DNA of 64,000 bases from positions 4,203,001 through 4,267,000 of the forward strand of contig NZ_OOHJ01000018.1 of assembly GCF_900323885.1 (NCBI RefSeq), in the 5' to 3' direction. Numbering within the stretch: the stretch's first letter is position 1; each line of letters begins with the position of its first letter. Shown here piece by piece: positions 25,523 through 34,491 of this stretch. This stretch comes from [Actinomadura] parvosata subsp. kistnae. GTDB lineage: Bacteria > Actinomycetota > Actinomycetes > Streptosporangiales > Streptosporangiaceae. Both the position numbers and the translations under genes were made by a program. The notes beneath the pieces were generated by a model. The model did not search any database. It was not told where the DNA came from and saw only the letters and a list, made by a program, of their open reading frames with translations.

Positions 25523-26744
25523 CCCGTTCCGAGCCGAGCCGCCGCAGCTCCGGCGCCGCCCAGGTGACGGCGACGACGGTGACCGTGGTGAGCAGCCCGC
25601 CCGCGCAGATGACCACGCGGTGGTCGAGGACGGCGGTGGCGGCGCCGTGCAGCAGGTTCGCGAGGTGCGGGCCGCCGAACAGCACCACGGTGAGCGATCC
25701 CTGGACCCGGCCGCGCAGGGCGTCAGGGGTGTGGGCCTGGGTGATGGCGTTCCGGAACGTGCTGAGGACGAAGTTGAGCGCACCCCCGAGCACCAGCGCC
25801 ACCAGGGCGAGCCAGAGCCGCCCGGCCAGCCCGAGGAGCACGACGGTCAGCCCCCACGCGGCGGCGGCTCCCGCCATGAGGACGCCGTGGCGGCGGGCAC
25901 GCGTGAACGTCCCCGACAGCAGCCCCGCCGCGAACACCCCGGCCGGATAGGCGGCGTAGAGCAGGCCCAGCTCGGGGCCGCCGCCGGCCGTTCCGCCGAA
26001 GGTGTGCTGGGCGAGCTCGGGGAACAGGGCGGCCGGCATGCCGAACACCATCGCCGCCAGGTCCACCAGCAGCACCGCCACCAGCAGCCGGCTGCCCGCC
26101 AGGTACCGGAGACCGGCGGTCCGCCTCGCGGGGCCGGGCGCGGGCGGCAGCGGCGGCAGCTTGACGACCGCCCACACGACGGTCAGCAGCGCGAGGGCGT
26201 CACACAGGTACAGCGTGCCGAGCCCGGTCACCGGGATCAGTACCCCGGCCAGCACCGGCCCGGCGATGGAGCCGGCGTACCGGGTGAGGGAGCTGAGGCT
26301 GTTCGCGGCGGGCAGCAGCTCGGCCGGGACAAGCCGGGGCACCGCGGCGCCCATCGTCGTCATGATCGCCCCGAGCGACAGGCCCTGGCAGGCGACCAGC
26401 ACCAGCAGCAGGGGCACGGAGCCCGGGCCCAGGACGGCCAGCGCCCACAACGCCACGTACGTCACCGCGAGGCCGCAGTGCGCCACCAGCAACACCACCC
26501 GCCGGTCCCGCACGTCGGCCACGGCGCCGGCCCCAGCGACGCCACGACCAGCGCCACGAACGACACCGCCCCGCCACGCCCACCACCACCGACGACCCGC
26601 TCACCGTGAACAACTGCGCCGGCACGGCCACCCCGCCGAACGAACCCCCACCGCCCCCACCACCGAGGCCACCCACAGCCGCCGGAAGGCGGGGATCGCG
26701 AGCGGACGCCGATCGACGACGTAGACCCCGAGCGACCCCCTCAC
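25494..26744 (-). pseudogene. MFS transporter with three one-base breaks in its N-terminal part
   Basis: The intact distal frame (25494-26522, 342 codons) reads VADVRDRRVVLLVAHCGL through about nine membrane helices of a major facilitator, including FRNAITQAHTPDALRGRVQG. The N-terminus lies upstream in other frames: FRRLWVASVVGAVG, then SFGGVAVPAQLFTVSGSSVV, then SFVALVVASLG. Adding one G (minus strand) at each of 26645-26649, 26569-26572 and 26531-26534 gives an unbroken 417-residue protein from the GTG at 26744, a normal MFS length. Either three deletions in G-runs inactivated it or the assembly is wrong there. Confidence 0.75.
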
Positions 26745-26760
26745 AGCCGGCTCCCCTCTC

Positions 26761-27060
26761 GTGAGCCGCTCGCACGACGACGTCGGTTCGGTGAGAGGTT
26801 CGCGCTTGGGTGTCCGTCCGGTGAGAGGTTTGCGCTTCGGCGTTCGCCTGGCGAGACGTCCGCACTTCGGCGTCGGTCCGGTGAGAGGTTCGCGTTTGGG
26901 CGTCGGTCCGGCGAGACGTTCGCACTTCGGCGTTCGCCTGGCGAGACGTCCGCACTTCGGCGTCGGTCCGGTGAGAGGTTCGCGCTTCGGCGTCCGCTCG
27001 ACGAGAGGTACGCGGTTCGGCGTCCGTCCCGTGAGACGTTCGCACGCCGACACGTGTGCG
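26761..27060. repeat. 30-bp tandem repeat, ten units in exact register
   Basis: Ten units begin every 30 bp from 26761, each starting GTGAGAGGTTCGCGCTTCGG or a variant (GCGAGACGTCCGCACTTCGG). Because 30 is divisible by three, decapeptide-repeat frames stay open on both strands. The array fills almost all of the 328-bp gap between the MFS start and the MerR-PP2C stop; no gene is supported in it. Confidence 0.88.
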
Positions 27061-27072
27061 GCGGCGAAATGC

Positions 27073-28176
27073 TCACGACCCGCCCCCCGCACCCGGCGTC
27101 GTCTCCAGGCTCACCACATCGGCGACCACGCACGCCACGTTGTCCGGCGCCCCGGCCGCATACGCCCGCGCGACCAGCTCGTCCAGCACCTCCTGCGGAG
27201 CGCCGGGCCCGGCCAGCACCTCACGCAGCGCGTCGGCCGGCACGACGGCCGACAGCCCGTCGGAGCACAGCATGTACCGGTCCCCGGCCGCCGCGTCGTG
27301 CAGCGCCAGTTGCGGCCGGGCGCCGCCCGTTCCGGTCAGCGCCCGCGCGAGCAGCGCCCGCCGCGGGTGCGAGGCCGCCTCCTCCGCCGTCAGCCGCCCT
27401 TCGTCCACCAGCGCCTGTACGTACGTGTGGTCGTGGGTGATCTGGAACAGCTCCCCATCACGTACGAGGTACGCCCGCGTGTCGCCGATGTGCACCAGCG
27501 CCAGCCGCGACCCCGACCACAGCAGCGCCGTCAACGTGGTGACCGCCTCGCCCGACGGCGCCGACGCGGCGATCTCCTTGAGTGCCCGGTCGGCGTCACC
27601 GACCGCGTCCGCGAGGGCGCCGAGCAGGTCGTCGGCGGGGACGGTCATGGTCTCCAGCGCTTTGAGCGCCTCGACGGCCGCCGCGCTGGCCAGGTCGCCG
27701 CTCGACCCGCGTACCCCGTCGGCCACGGCGAGCAGGCGCGGCCCGGCGTAGGCGGTGTCCTCGTTGCTCGTGCGGCCGAGCCCCGATTCCGACCGGGCGG
27801 CGTACCGGATCCCCAGCAGGCTCGCCGTCTCCTCCACCGTGCTGCCCCTTCCCGACAGGTAGTCGACCAGGAACGTCGCCAGCTCCTCCCGCGCGGCGGT
27901 CTCGGCCAGCACCTGCTCCCAGTACGCGGCGATCTCGCCTGCCGCCGCGCCCGCCGGCAGGTCGCAGACCCGCCGGATCCGCGCCAGCGGCATGCCGAGC
28001 CGCCGCAGCCAGGCGATCAGCCGCGCCCGTTCCAGCTGGTCGGGGTCGTAGAGCCGGTACCCGGACTCGCCGTCCACGACGGCGGGCCGCAGCAGCCCGA
28101 GCTCGTCGTAGAGCCGCAACGCCTTGGGCGACAACCGCGCCGCCCGCGCGAACGCCCCGATCGTCAGCAGCCCCAC
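27073..28176 (-). CDS. MerR HTH fused to PP2C-type protein phosphatase
   Basis: A 367-residue two-domain protein. Residues 1-70 form a MerR winged HTH (LLTIGAFARAARLSPKALRL, YDELGLL, GYRLYDPDQLERARLIAWLR), followed by a coiled region. Residues 125-360 form a PP2C Ser/Thr phosphatase with metal-site motifs NED, VADGVRG and HIGDTRAYL, plus LCSDGLS and APDNVACVVADV. It probably links a signal to transcription through a metal-dependent phosphatase module. The GTG at 28176 follows GGAGG; an upstream candidate adds nine residues without homology. Its promoter faces the AhpD-like gene. Confidence 0.88.
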   Translation of the reverse strand: MGLLTIGAFARAARLSPKALRLYDELGLLRPAVVDGESGYRLYDPDQLERARLIAWLRRLGMPLARIRRVCDLPAGAAAGEIAAYWEQVLAETAAREELATFLVDYLSGRGSTVEETASLLGIRYAARSESGLGRTSNEDTAYAGPRLLAVADGVRGSSGDLASAAAVEALKALETMTVPADDLLGALADAVGDADRALKEIAASAPSGEAVTTLTALLWSGSRLALVHIGDTRAYLVRDGELFQITHDHTYVQALVDEGRLTAEEAASHPRRALLARALTGTGGARPQLALHDAAAGDRYMLCSDGLSAVVPADALREVLAGPGAPQEVLDELVARAYAAGAPDNVACVVADVVSLETTPGAGGGS

Positions 28177-28283
28177 CGCTCCTCCTCGCCCCGGCCGCCC
28201 CACCCGGCCGCCCCACCCCGTACGGCCAGTACGGACGATGGTGCGGCTTCACCCAGGGGAAAGGTCAACATCCGACCCGGCAA

Positions 28284-28297
28284 GTGACGTACGTCAC
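28284..28297. promoter_or_regulatory. GTGACGTACGTCAC palindrome
   Basis: A perfect 14-bp palindrome lies in the 215-bp divergent region between the MerR-PP2C gene and the AhpD-like gene. It could be the MerR or another dimeric regulator's site. It is not spaced between clear -35/-10 boxes. Confidence 0.4.
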
Positions 28298-28391
28298 TGT
28301 CACAGGATCCGGCCGGCCGGCATCTCCATGTGCGTCAAGAGGCCGCGCCCACGAAGGCGCGGCCCTCGAGCCCACCCGTGAGGACGCTGCC

Positions 28392-28877
28392 ATGGAACCC
28401 CGTTTCGACATGTCCGCCAACGCGCTCGGCGCCAAGATCAGCAAGCGGCTCTACAACGTCAGCCTGGCCATCGAGCAGTCACCGCTGCCCAAGGCCACCC
28501 AGAACCTGGTGATGTTGCGCGCCAGCCAGATCAACGGCTGCGGTTTCTGCGTCGACTTCCACACCAAGGAGGCCACGGCCGCCGGCGAGAGCGCCGTCCG
28601 GCAGAACCTGGTGGCGGCCTGGCGCGAGACCACCGTGTTCACGGACGCGGAGCGGGCGGCGCTGGCCCTCACGGAGGAGGGCACCCGCCTCGCCGACACC
28701 CACCAGGGCGTCTCCGACGAGACGTGGGCACAGGTCCGCAAGCACTACGACGATGACCAGATCGCCGCACTGGTGTCGCTGGTCGCTGTGATCAACGCGG
28801 CCAACCGGATGAACGTGATCGTCCGCAACCGGGGCGGCTCGTACAAGCCCGGCATGTTCAACAGCATGTCGAGCTGA
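28392..28877 (+). CDS. Carboxymuconolactone decarboxylase/AhpD-like protein
   Basis: A 161-residue AhpD-fold protein. The redox motif is NGCGFCVDFH with Cys 50, Cys 53 and His 57, as in AhpD and alkylhydroperoxidase-like proteins, so peroxide or thiol chemistry is likely rather than lactone decarboxylation. The ATG at 28392 is chosen because homology starts at MEPRFDMSANALG. It diverges from the MerR-PP2C gene. Confidence 0.88.
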   Translation: MEPRFDMSANALGAKISKRLYNVSLAIEQSPLPKATQNLVMLRASQINGCGFCVDFHTKEATAAGESAVRQNLVAAWRETTVFTDAERAALALTEEGTRLADTHQGVSDETWAQVRKHYDDDQIAALVSLVAVINAANRMNVIVRNRGGSYKPGMFNSMSS

Positions 28878-29031
28878 GCGCAGAGGCCACGCCCGGCGCG
28901 GGAGCGCGAGCATCCGAGGCCGGGCGTGAGACGGCCTGTGTCTGCGGAAAGGGTGCGAGCAGAGGCGATTGTCCGCTCATCCTCGACGGAGTGACGCCTA
29001 TGATTGCCGCCTGGATGCTGGAAGGTGGGCT

Positions 29032-30294
29032 GTGCTGATCCGCTTCGAGGTGGCGAACTACCGCTCGATGCTCGACCCCGTCGAGCTGTCGATGGTGGCG
29101 ATCGACCGGGACCGCCCCGAGGCGCGCCTGGTGCCCAACCTGGGCGAGAGCCTGCTGCCGGTCGCGGCCGTCTTCGGGCCGAACGCCTCCGGCAAGTCCA
29201 ACTTCATCGCCGCCGTCACCTGGCTCCGCATGGCTGTTCGCGAGTCCCTGCGCATGTGGGACGACGAGATCCCGGTCGAGCCGTTCGCGTTCAGCGCCGG
29301 TCAGGGGCGCCCGTCCGAGTTCATCGTCGATGCCGTCATCTCCGGCGTGCGCTACGCATACGTGGTCGAGCTCGATCGCCAGGCGGTGCGTTACGAGGCG
29401 CTGTTCCACTACCCGGAGAAGAAACGGCGGCGGATCTTCGAACGCGAAGGAAGCCAGTTCAAGCTTCAGCGCGGCCTGGGCAACCTGTCCGGCACCCGCA
29501 AACTCCTGACCCCTCGCACGCTGGCCCTGTCGATCGCCCGGCGATTCGACGAGCCCGTCGTGTCCGGCTTCGTGGACTACCTCCTCGCCGCACAGACCCT
29601 GGGCCTGCCCACGCCCCACCCGCACCACCGTACGGCGTGCTCGACCATGCGCTGGTTCGAAAGAGGACCGGGCGGTGACCAGTTGTCCCTGTCCGACCTG
29701 GAGGAGGACCGCTCCTTCGAGGCGGATCGCGCCCAAGCCCTGGCGCTGCTCAGGCTCGCAGATCTGGGCATCGACGACGTGCTGATCGACCAGTGCGAGG
29801 TAGCCCACTCCGACGGCCCGCGAACGCAACGCAGGATCCGGCTCGTGCACCAGACGGCACATGAGAAGGCGCCCCTCGACTTCGCTGCGGAGTCGGCGGG
29901 AACGCGTACCTGGTTCCACCTCATCGGCCCGGTGCTGGCGGCGCTCAAGGCCGGCTCACTGCTGCTGTTCGACGAACTGGACGCGAGCCTGCACCCCACG
30001 CTCTGTGTGCAGCTGCTCCGCCTGTTCCAGGACCCCGCCATGAACCCGAAGGGCGCACAATTGGTCTTCACCTCGCACGACACGAGCCTGCTCAACAACC
30101 TCAATAGGGACGAGGTCTGGCTGACGGAGAAGGCCGAGGACGGCGTGACGCAGCTCGGAGCCCTGGCGGAGTTCGCCGGCGAGCGGGTGCGCAGGTCGCA
30201 GAACCTGGAGAAGGCCTACCTGCACGGACGTTTCGGCGCACTGCCCATTGTCGACCACACCGAGGTTCTGCGAGCTCTCCGGCCGATCGGTTGA
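29032..30294 (+). CDS. SMC/ABC-like ATPase (AAA_15/RloA-like)
   Basis: A 420-residue ATPase beginning VLIRFEVANYRSM, the typical opening of overcoming-lysogeny and RloA-type ATPases. Walker A GPNASGKS is at 49-56, Walker B is SLLLFDELDASLHP, and the switch His lies in VFTSHDTSLL. The C-terminus (AYLHGRFGALPIVD) matches the RloA type. RloA is normally paired with RloB, a TOPRIM-like nuclease partner; none is present here. The GTG at 29032 follows GGAAGGTGGG. A second, smaller ATPase follows 30 bp later, so they probably work together, possibly in phage defence. Confidence 0.85.
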   Translation: MLIRFEVANYRSMLDPVELSMVAIDRDRPEARLVPNLGESLLPVAAVFGPNASGKSNFIAAVTWLRMAVRESLRMWDDEIPVEPFAFSAGQGRPSEFIVDAVISGVRYAYVVELDRQAVRYEALFHYPEKKRRRIFEREGSQFKLQRGLGNLSGTRKLLTPRTLALSIARRFDEPVVSGFVDYLLAAQTLGLPTPHPHHRTACSTMRWFERGPGGDQLSLSDLEEDRSFEADRAQALALLRLADLGIDDVLIDQCEVAHSDGPRTQRRIRLVHQTAHEKAPLDFAAESAGTRTWFHLIGPVLAALKAGSLLLFDELDASLHPTLCVQLLRLFQDPAMNPKGAQLVFTSHDTSLLNNLNRDEVWLTEKAEDGVTQLGALAEFAGERVRRSQNLEKAYLHGRFGALPIVDHTEVLRALRPIG

Positions 30295-30324
30295 TCGAGG
30301 TGGCGCAACAGTGGAGAGGCGGTA

Positions 30325-31056
30325 GTGGTGCTGCTGACGCGGCTTGATGTTCCGCATCCTCCGGACGACTGGTCAGCCGCTCTTCCCGTGGTCCGTCACC
30401 TTGAGACGCATGGGCTGGTCTTCACCGAGCAGGTGACCTTTCTGGTAGGTGAGAACGGATCAGGAAAGTCCACTTTGATAGAGGCGATCGCCGACGTGTG
30501 CGGCATCAACTCGGAGGGCGGTAAGGCAGGTACCAAGTACGCGTCGACCGGGATGCCGTTGCCACTCGGGGAGGCGGCTGAGGTCGAACTCACCGCGCTG
30601 GGGATCGAGCTTCTGCGCGGCCCCCGGCGCAGACGACGGGGGTTCTTCTTCCGCGCCGAGACACTTTTCAATCTGGGCCGGAACGTGTCCGGGCTGCCCG
30701 GGTTCTGGGACGACGACCTTACGGCGCAGTCTCACGGCGAAGGGTTCTTCACCGTTCTCGACCGGATGGTGTCCGGGCCGGGGCTTTACCTGATGGACGA
30801 GCCGGAGGCGGCGCTGTCGTTTCGCTCCTGCCTTCGCCTGCTCTATCTCATGCATCGGGTCGCGCGTGAGGGCGGCCAGATCATCTGCGCGACACACTCG
30901 CCGATCCTGGCCAGCCTGCCGGGAGCGCAGATCGTCGAACTGGGTGAGAACGGCATTCAGAACGCCACTTGGGAAGATCTTCAGCTGGTGGATGATTGGC
31001 GGCGCTTTCTCGCCAAGCCGGGTTCTTATCTGCGGTATGTGCTGGAGAGCGACTGA
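30325..31056 (+). CDS. Small ABC-like AAA ATPase (AAA_23/YhaN-like)
   Basis: A 243-residue ATPase. Walker A GENGSGKST is at 42-50, Walker B is LYLMDEPEAALS, and the H-loop is ICATHSPILASLP. The middle is short, so it is close to a bare ABC-type head without a coiled coil or an attached nuclease. The GTG start lies 30 bp after the larger ATPase and is very likely co-transcribed. Solo proteins of this kind occur both in defence modules and next to unrelated genes; the exact role is unknown. Confidence 0.82.
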   Translation: MVLLTRLDVPHPPDDWSAALPVVRHLETHGLVFTEQVTFLVGENGSGKSTLIEAIADVCGINSEGGKAGTKYASTGMPLPLGEAAEVELTALGIELLRGPRRRRRGFFFRAETLFNLGRNVSGLPGFWDDDLTAQSHGEGFFTVLDRMVSGPGLYLMDEPEAALSFRSCLRLLYLMHRVAREGGQIICATHSPILASLPGAQIVELGENGIQNATWEDLQLVDDWRRFLAKPGSYLRYVLESD

Positions 31057-31190
31057 TCGTGACATGGCGTCTGGGGTGGGGGATCGGACGGTCGGCTCGG
31101 TAACCGGTGATCCAAGGGGATGGGTGAGAGCGCCGGAGGCGCGGCGAGTGCGCCGAAGGCGCCGGGCTTGCGCCGGGAGGCGCTTCGTTA

Positions 31191-31359
31191 GGGGCGTCTG
31201 AGCTGAGTGCGCGAAGCGCTCTCGGAGCGAAGTCCGTTGTTCGGGGTGGGCTCCCAACGGCCAGCCCGGTAAATGGGATTGGGGCGGGCGAGCCTGGTTG
31301 GGGGCGTCTGAGCTGAAGTGCGCGGAGCGCTCACGGGGCGAAGCCCGTTGTTCGGGGCG
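31191..31359. repeat. Two copies of a ~58-bp direct repeat, 110 bp apart
   Basis: Copies at 31191-31248 and 31301-31359 start GGGGCGTCTGAGCTGA and run through AGCGCTC to CCGTTGTTCGGGG with a few changes. They lie in the 395-bp gap 31057-31451 between the ATPase pair and the dipeptidase; apart from them and a hairpin, no gene is seen there. Confidence 0.7.
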
Positions 31360-31380
31360 GGCCAGAGACGGCCCGCCCCG
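31353..31380. terminator. GC-rich hairpin between convergent genes
   Basis: Eleven-base arms CGGGGCGGGCC and GGCCCGCCCCG enclose a six-base loop. It lies between the converging ATPase and dipeptidase genes, so it could end both transcripts. No T-run is present. Confidence 0.5.
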
Positions 31381-31451
31381 GTGACGGGTAACGGGTGGGT
31401 GGGTGGGGGCCGGCCTACTTCACACGTTCCGACGGCTGATGCCGAAGGGCC

Positions 31452-32807
31452 TCATACCCCGAGGGCTGAAGGAAGGCTGAGTTCCTGGAGGAACAGGGCC
31501 TCCGTTGTGGCGACTCGCCGGAGTTCCTCCAGGTCCACCCGCTCGTTCGGCGCGTGGATGGCCGCCTCCTCGTCCTCCGCCCCGAACAGCAGGATCTCGG
31601 CGGCGGGGAATTGGCGGAGGAGGGTGTTGACGAGGGGGATGGAGCCGCCGGCGCCGACGTCGCGGGGTGGGCGGCCGAAGGCGCGTTCCATGGCGCGGTT
31701 GAGGGCGGCGCGGGCCTTGCCGCCGGAGTCGGCCTGGTAGCCGGAGCCGACGGTGAAGTCGCCGAAGGCGACCTGGACGCCCCAGGGGGCGACTTGGCGG
31801 AGGAATTCGACGACGGCGTTGACGGTGGTCTTGGGGTCGCCGGCGGGTGGGACGCGGACGGTGACGCGGGCGCGGGCGGCCGGTTGGACGGCGTTGACGG
31901 CGCCGGACACGGTGGGGACGTCGAGGCCGGTGACGGTGATGGCGTAGGAGGACCAGAGCCGGTCGGCGAGGGTGCCGGAGCCGACGAGGTTGACGCCGTC
32001 GAGGACGCCGGCGGTGCGCCTGAATTCCTCCTCGGACGGTCCTTGTCCGAGGAAGGTGCCGCGGGGCAGGCCGGGGACGCGGATGTCGCCGTTGTCGTCG
32101 TGCAGGGAGGTGAGCATGCGCATGAGGGCGGCGAGCGCGTCGGGGGCGGCGCCGCCGAAGGAGCCGCTGTGGACGGCTTCGCGCAGGGTGCGGACCTCGA
32201 TGGTGAAGGCGGCCATGCCGCGCAGCGAGGTGGTGACGGCGGGGTCGCCGACGCGGGGGTTGCCGGTGTCGGCGACGACGATGGCGTCGGCGCGCAGCAG
32301 GTCGGGGTTGCGTTCGACGAACGCTTCGAGGCGGTCGCCGGCGTATTCTTCCTGGCCTTCGATGATGACCTTGATGCCGACGGGGAACCGGCCCTGGAAG
32401 GTGCGCAGGGCGGTGATGTGGGAGATGATGCCGGACTTGTCGTCGGCGGTGCCGCGCCCGTAGAGGCGGCCGTCGATGAGGGTGGGCTCGAAGGGCGGCG
32501 TACGCCATGCGGCCGGGTCCCCCGCCGGCTGCACGTCGTAGTGCGCGTACAGGAGCACGGTGGGCATGCCGGGCGGCGCGGGGGCCTCGCCGTAGACGGC
32601 GGGGAAGCTGCCTTCGACGGCGACCTGCTGGACGCGGGGCAGGCCGGTGGAGCGCAGCAGGTCCTCGGTCATGGCGGCGGCGGCGAACACGGGCTCTTCC
32701 GGGTGCCCGGGGAAGGCCACGGAGGGGATGGCGGCGAGCCGCTTCAGCTCCTCGACGGCCTGTGGCATCGCGGCAGCGACTGCGCTCTCGATCTGGTCTG
32801 GAGTCAC
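31452..32807 (-). CDS. M20-family dipeptidase/carboxypeptidase
   Basis: A 451-residue zinc peptidase. Metal and catalytic residues are visible in YAHYDVQP (His and the general-acid Asp region), GRGTADDKSG (bridging Asp), EGQEEYAG (catalytic Glu pair), ADTGN (Asp) and AIHAPNERV (His). The lid/dimerisation domain lies between. It hydrolyses dipeptides or N-acyl amino acids. The GTG at 32807 is preferred over one eight codons earlier because GGGGGA precedes it at good spacing. Confidence 0.92.
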   Translation of the reverse strand: MTPDQIESAVAAAMPQAVEELKRLAAIPSVAFPGHPEEPVFAAAAMTEDLLRSTGLPRVQQVAVEGSFPAVYGEAPAPPGMPTVLLYAHYDVQPAGDPAAWRTPPFEPTLIDGRLYGRGTADDKSGIISHITALRTFQGRFPVGIKVIIEGQEEYAGDRLEAFVERNPDLLRADAIVVADTGNPRVGDPAVTTSLRGMAAFTIEVRTLREAVHSGSFGGAAPDALAALMRMLTSLHDDNGDIRVPGLPRGTFLGQGPSEEEFRRTAGVLDGVNLVGSGTLADRLWSSYAITVTGLDVPTVSGAVNAVQPAARARVTVRVPPAGDPKTTVNAVVEFLRQVAPWGVQVAFGDFTVGSGYQADSGGKARAALNRAMERAFGRPPRDVGAGGSIPLVNTLLRQFPAAEILLFGAEDEEAAIHAPNERVDLEELRRVATTEALFLQELSLPSALGV

Positions 32808-33056
32808 GGAGGGTCCCCCGGTTGTTTTCACCTATTCACTGCGATTCGTCTCATTGGATCACACCGGCCCTGTGCTGCGGGAACGAGGTGCGGGGCGGTC
32901 TTGACCCGCGCGCTAATCTACCTGCGGATTTCGTTGCTGTTACATAGCGGATCTGCGGATCCCGATTTTCTTGCAGAGTGCTGCGACCGATTCGCTTGGC
33001 AAAGATGCAGGTGAAGCGTCACACTGTGGCTAGTTCAGACACGAGGGAAGATAACC

Positions 33057-34439
33057 ATGACGCAGCCGGAACACGACGTCCTCAAGGCCGCGCAGGACAA
33101 CCTGTGGTTGCACTTCACCAGGCACAGCGCGTACCAGCAGTCCGAGATCCCGACCATCGTGCGCGGTGAGGGGTCCTACGTCTACGACATCCACGGCAAG
33201 CGCTACCTCGACGGTCTGGCCGGTCTGTTCGTGGTCCAGGTGGGCCACGGGCGGCAGGAGCTGGCCGAGGCCGCCGCCAAGCAGGCGCAGGAGCTGGCGT
33301 TCTTCCCGTTGTGGTCCTACGCCCACCCGAAGGCGGCGGAGCTGGCGCAGCGGCTGGCCGCGCACACCCCGGGCGAGCTGAACCGCGTCTTCTTCACCAC
33401 GGGCGGCGGCGAGGCGGTGGAGACGGCCTGGAAGCTGGCCAAGCAGTACTACAAGCTGATCGGCAAGCCGCTCAAGCACAAGGTCATCAGCCGCCAGATC
33501 GCCTACCACGGCACCCCGCAGGGCGCGTTGTCGATCACCGGCATCCCGGCGTTCAAACAGATGTTCGAGCCGCTGGTGCCGGGCTCGATCCGGGTGCCGA
33601 ACACCAACCACTACCGCGCCGACGAGATCACCGGCGTCAAGGGCATGTCGCCCGAGGAGTACGGCATCTGGGCGGCCGAGCGGGTGGCCCGCGCGATCGA
33701 GATGGAGGGCCCCGACACGGTGGCCGCCGTCTTCGCCGAGCCGGTCCAGAACGCGGGCGGCTGCTTCCCGCCGCCTCCCGGCTACTTCCAGCGGCTGCGC
33801 GAGATCTGCGACGAGTACGACGTCCTGCTCGTCTCGGACGAGGTCATCTGCGCGTTCGGCCGGCTCGGCACCATGTTCGGCGGCCAGAAGTTCGACTACG
33901 TGCCCGACATCATCACCTGTGCGAAGGGCATGACCAGCGGTTACTCCCCGATCGGGGCGATGATCGCGCACGAGCGGCTGTTCGAGCCGTTCAAGAGCGG
34001 CGACACGATGTTCGCTCACGGGTACACGTTCGGCGGCCATCCCGTCTCCGCCGCGGTGGCGCTGGCCAACCTCGACATCTTCGAGCGCGAGGACCTGCTC
34101 GGCCACGTCACGAGGAACGAGCCGCGTTTCAAGCAGACCCTCGACGATCTGCGCGACCTGCCGATCGTCGGCGACGTGCGCGGCTCGGGCTATTTCTGGG
34201 GCATCGAGCTGGTCAAGGACAAGACCACCAAGGAGACGTTCACGGCCGACGAGTCGGAGCGGCTGCTGCGCGGGTTCCTGTCGAAGGCGCTGTTCGACGC
34301 GGGCCTGTACTGCCGCGCCGACGACCGCGGCGACCCCGTCATCCAGCTCGCCCCCCCGCTGATCGCCGGGCAGAAGGAGTTCGACGAGATCGGAGCGATC
34401 CTCCGTGGCGTGCTCGCCGAAGCCTGGGCTCAGCTCTGA
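33057..34439 (+). CDS. Class III aminotransferase (omega-amino acid:pyruvate type)
   Basis: A 460-residue PLP enzyme. TTGGGEAVETAWKLA binds phosphate, the aspartate that contacts the PLP ring nitrogen is in LLVSDEVICAFGR, and the Schiff-base lysine is Lys 290 in CAKGMTSGYSPIGA. It moves an amino group from an omega-amino acid, a polyamine or taurine to pyruvate. Alanine dehydrogenase follows 52 bp later and would recycle the alanine formed, a layout known for taurine:pyruvate and beta-alanine:pyruvate aminotransferases. The donor is unproven. GAGGGAAG precedes the ATG. Confidence 0.9.
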   Translation: MTQPEHDVLKAAQDNLWLHFTRHSAYQQSEIPTIVRGEGSYVYDIHGKRYLDGLAGLFVVQVGHGRQELAEAAAKQAQELAFFPLWSYAHPKAAELAQRLAAHTPGELNRVFFTTGGGEAVETAWKLAKQYYKLIGKPLKHKVISRQIAYHGTPQGALSITGIPAFKQMFEPLVPGSIRVPNTNHYRADEITGVKGMSPEEYGIWAAERVARAIEMEGPDTVAAVFAEPVQNAGGCFPPPPGYFQRLREICDEYDVLLVSDEVICAFGRLGTMFGGQKFDYVPDIITCAKGMTSGYSPIGAMIAHERLFEPFKSGDTMFAHGYTFGGHPVSAAVALANLDIFEREDLLGHVTRNEPRFKQTLDDLRDLPIVGDVRGSGYFWGIELVKDKTTKETFTADESERLLRGFLSKALFDAGLYCRADDRGDPVIQLAPPLIAGQKEFDEIGAILRGVLAEAWAQL

Positions 34440-34491
34440 CACCCCTCAATCCGGTACGACGGAGTGCCGGTTCCCGAAAGGATCCACCGCC

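Noticed and set aside
20971..27060. CRISPR array interpretation of the direct repeats
   Set aside because: Repeats are tandem without unique spacers of constant length, and no cas genes are present.
26601..28287. Decapeptide-repeat frames over the 30-bp array on both strands
   Set aside because: 30 is divisible by three so frames stay open by chance; the plus-strand frame runs antisense through the well-supported MerR-PP2C gene.
29032..31056. Calling the ATPase pair a known RloAB or Septu system
   Set aside because: The RloB-type or HNH nuclease partner is not present in or beside the pair, so only family resemblance is claimed.
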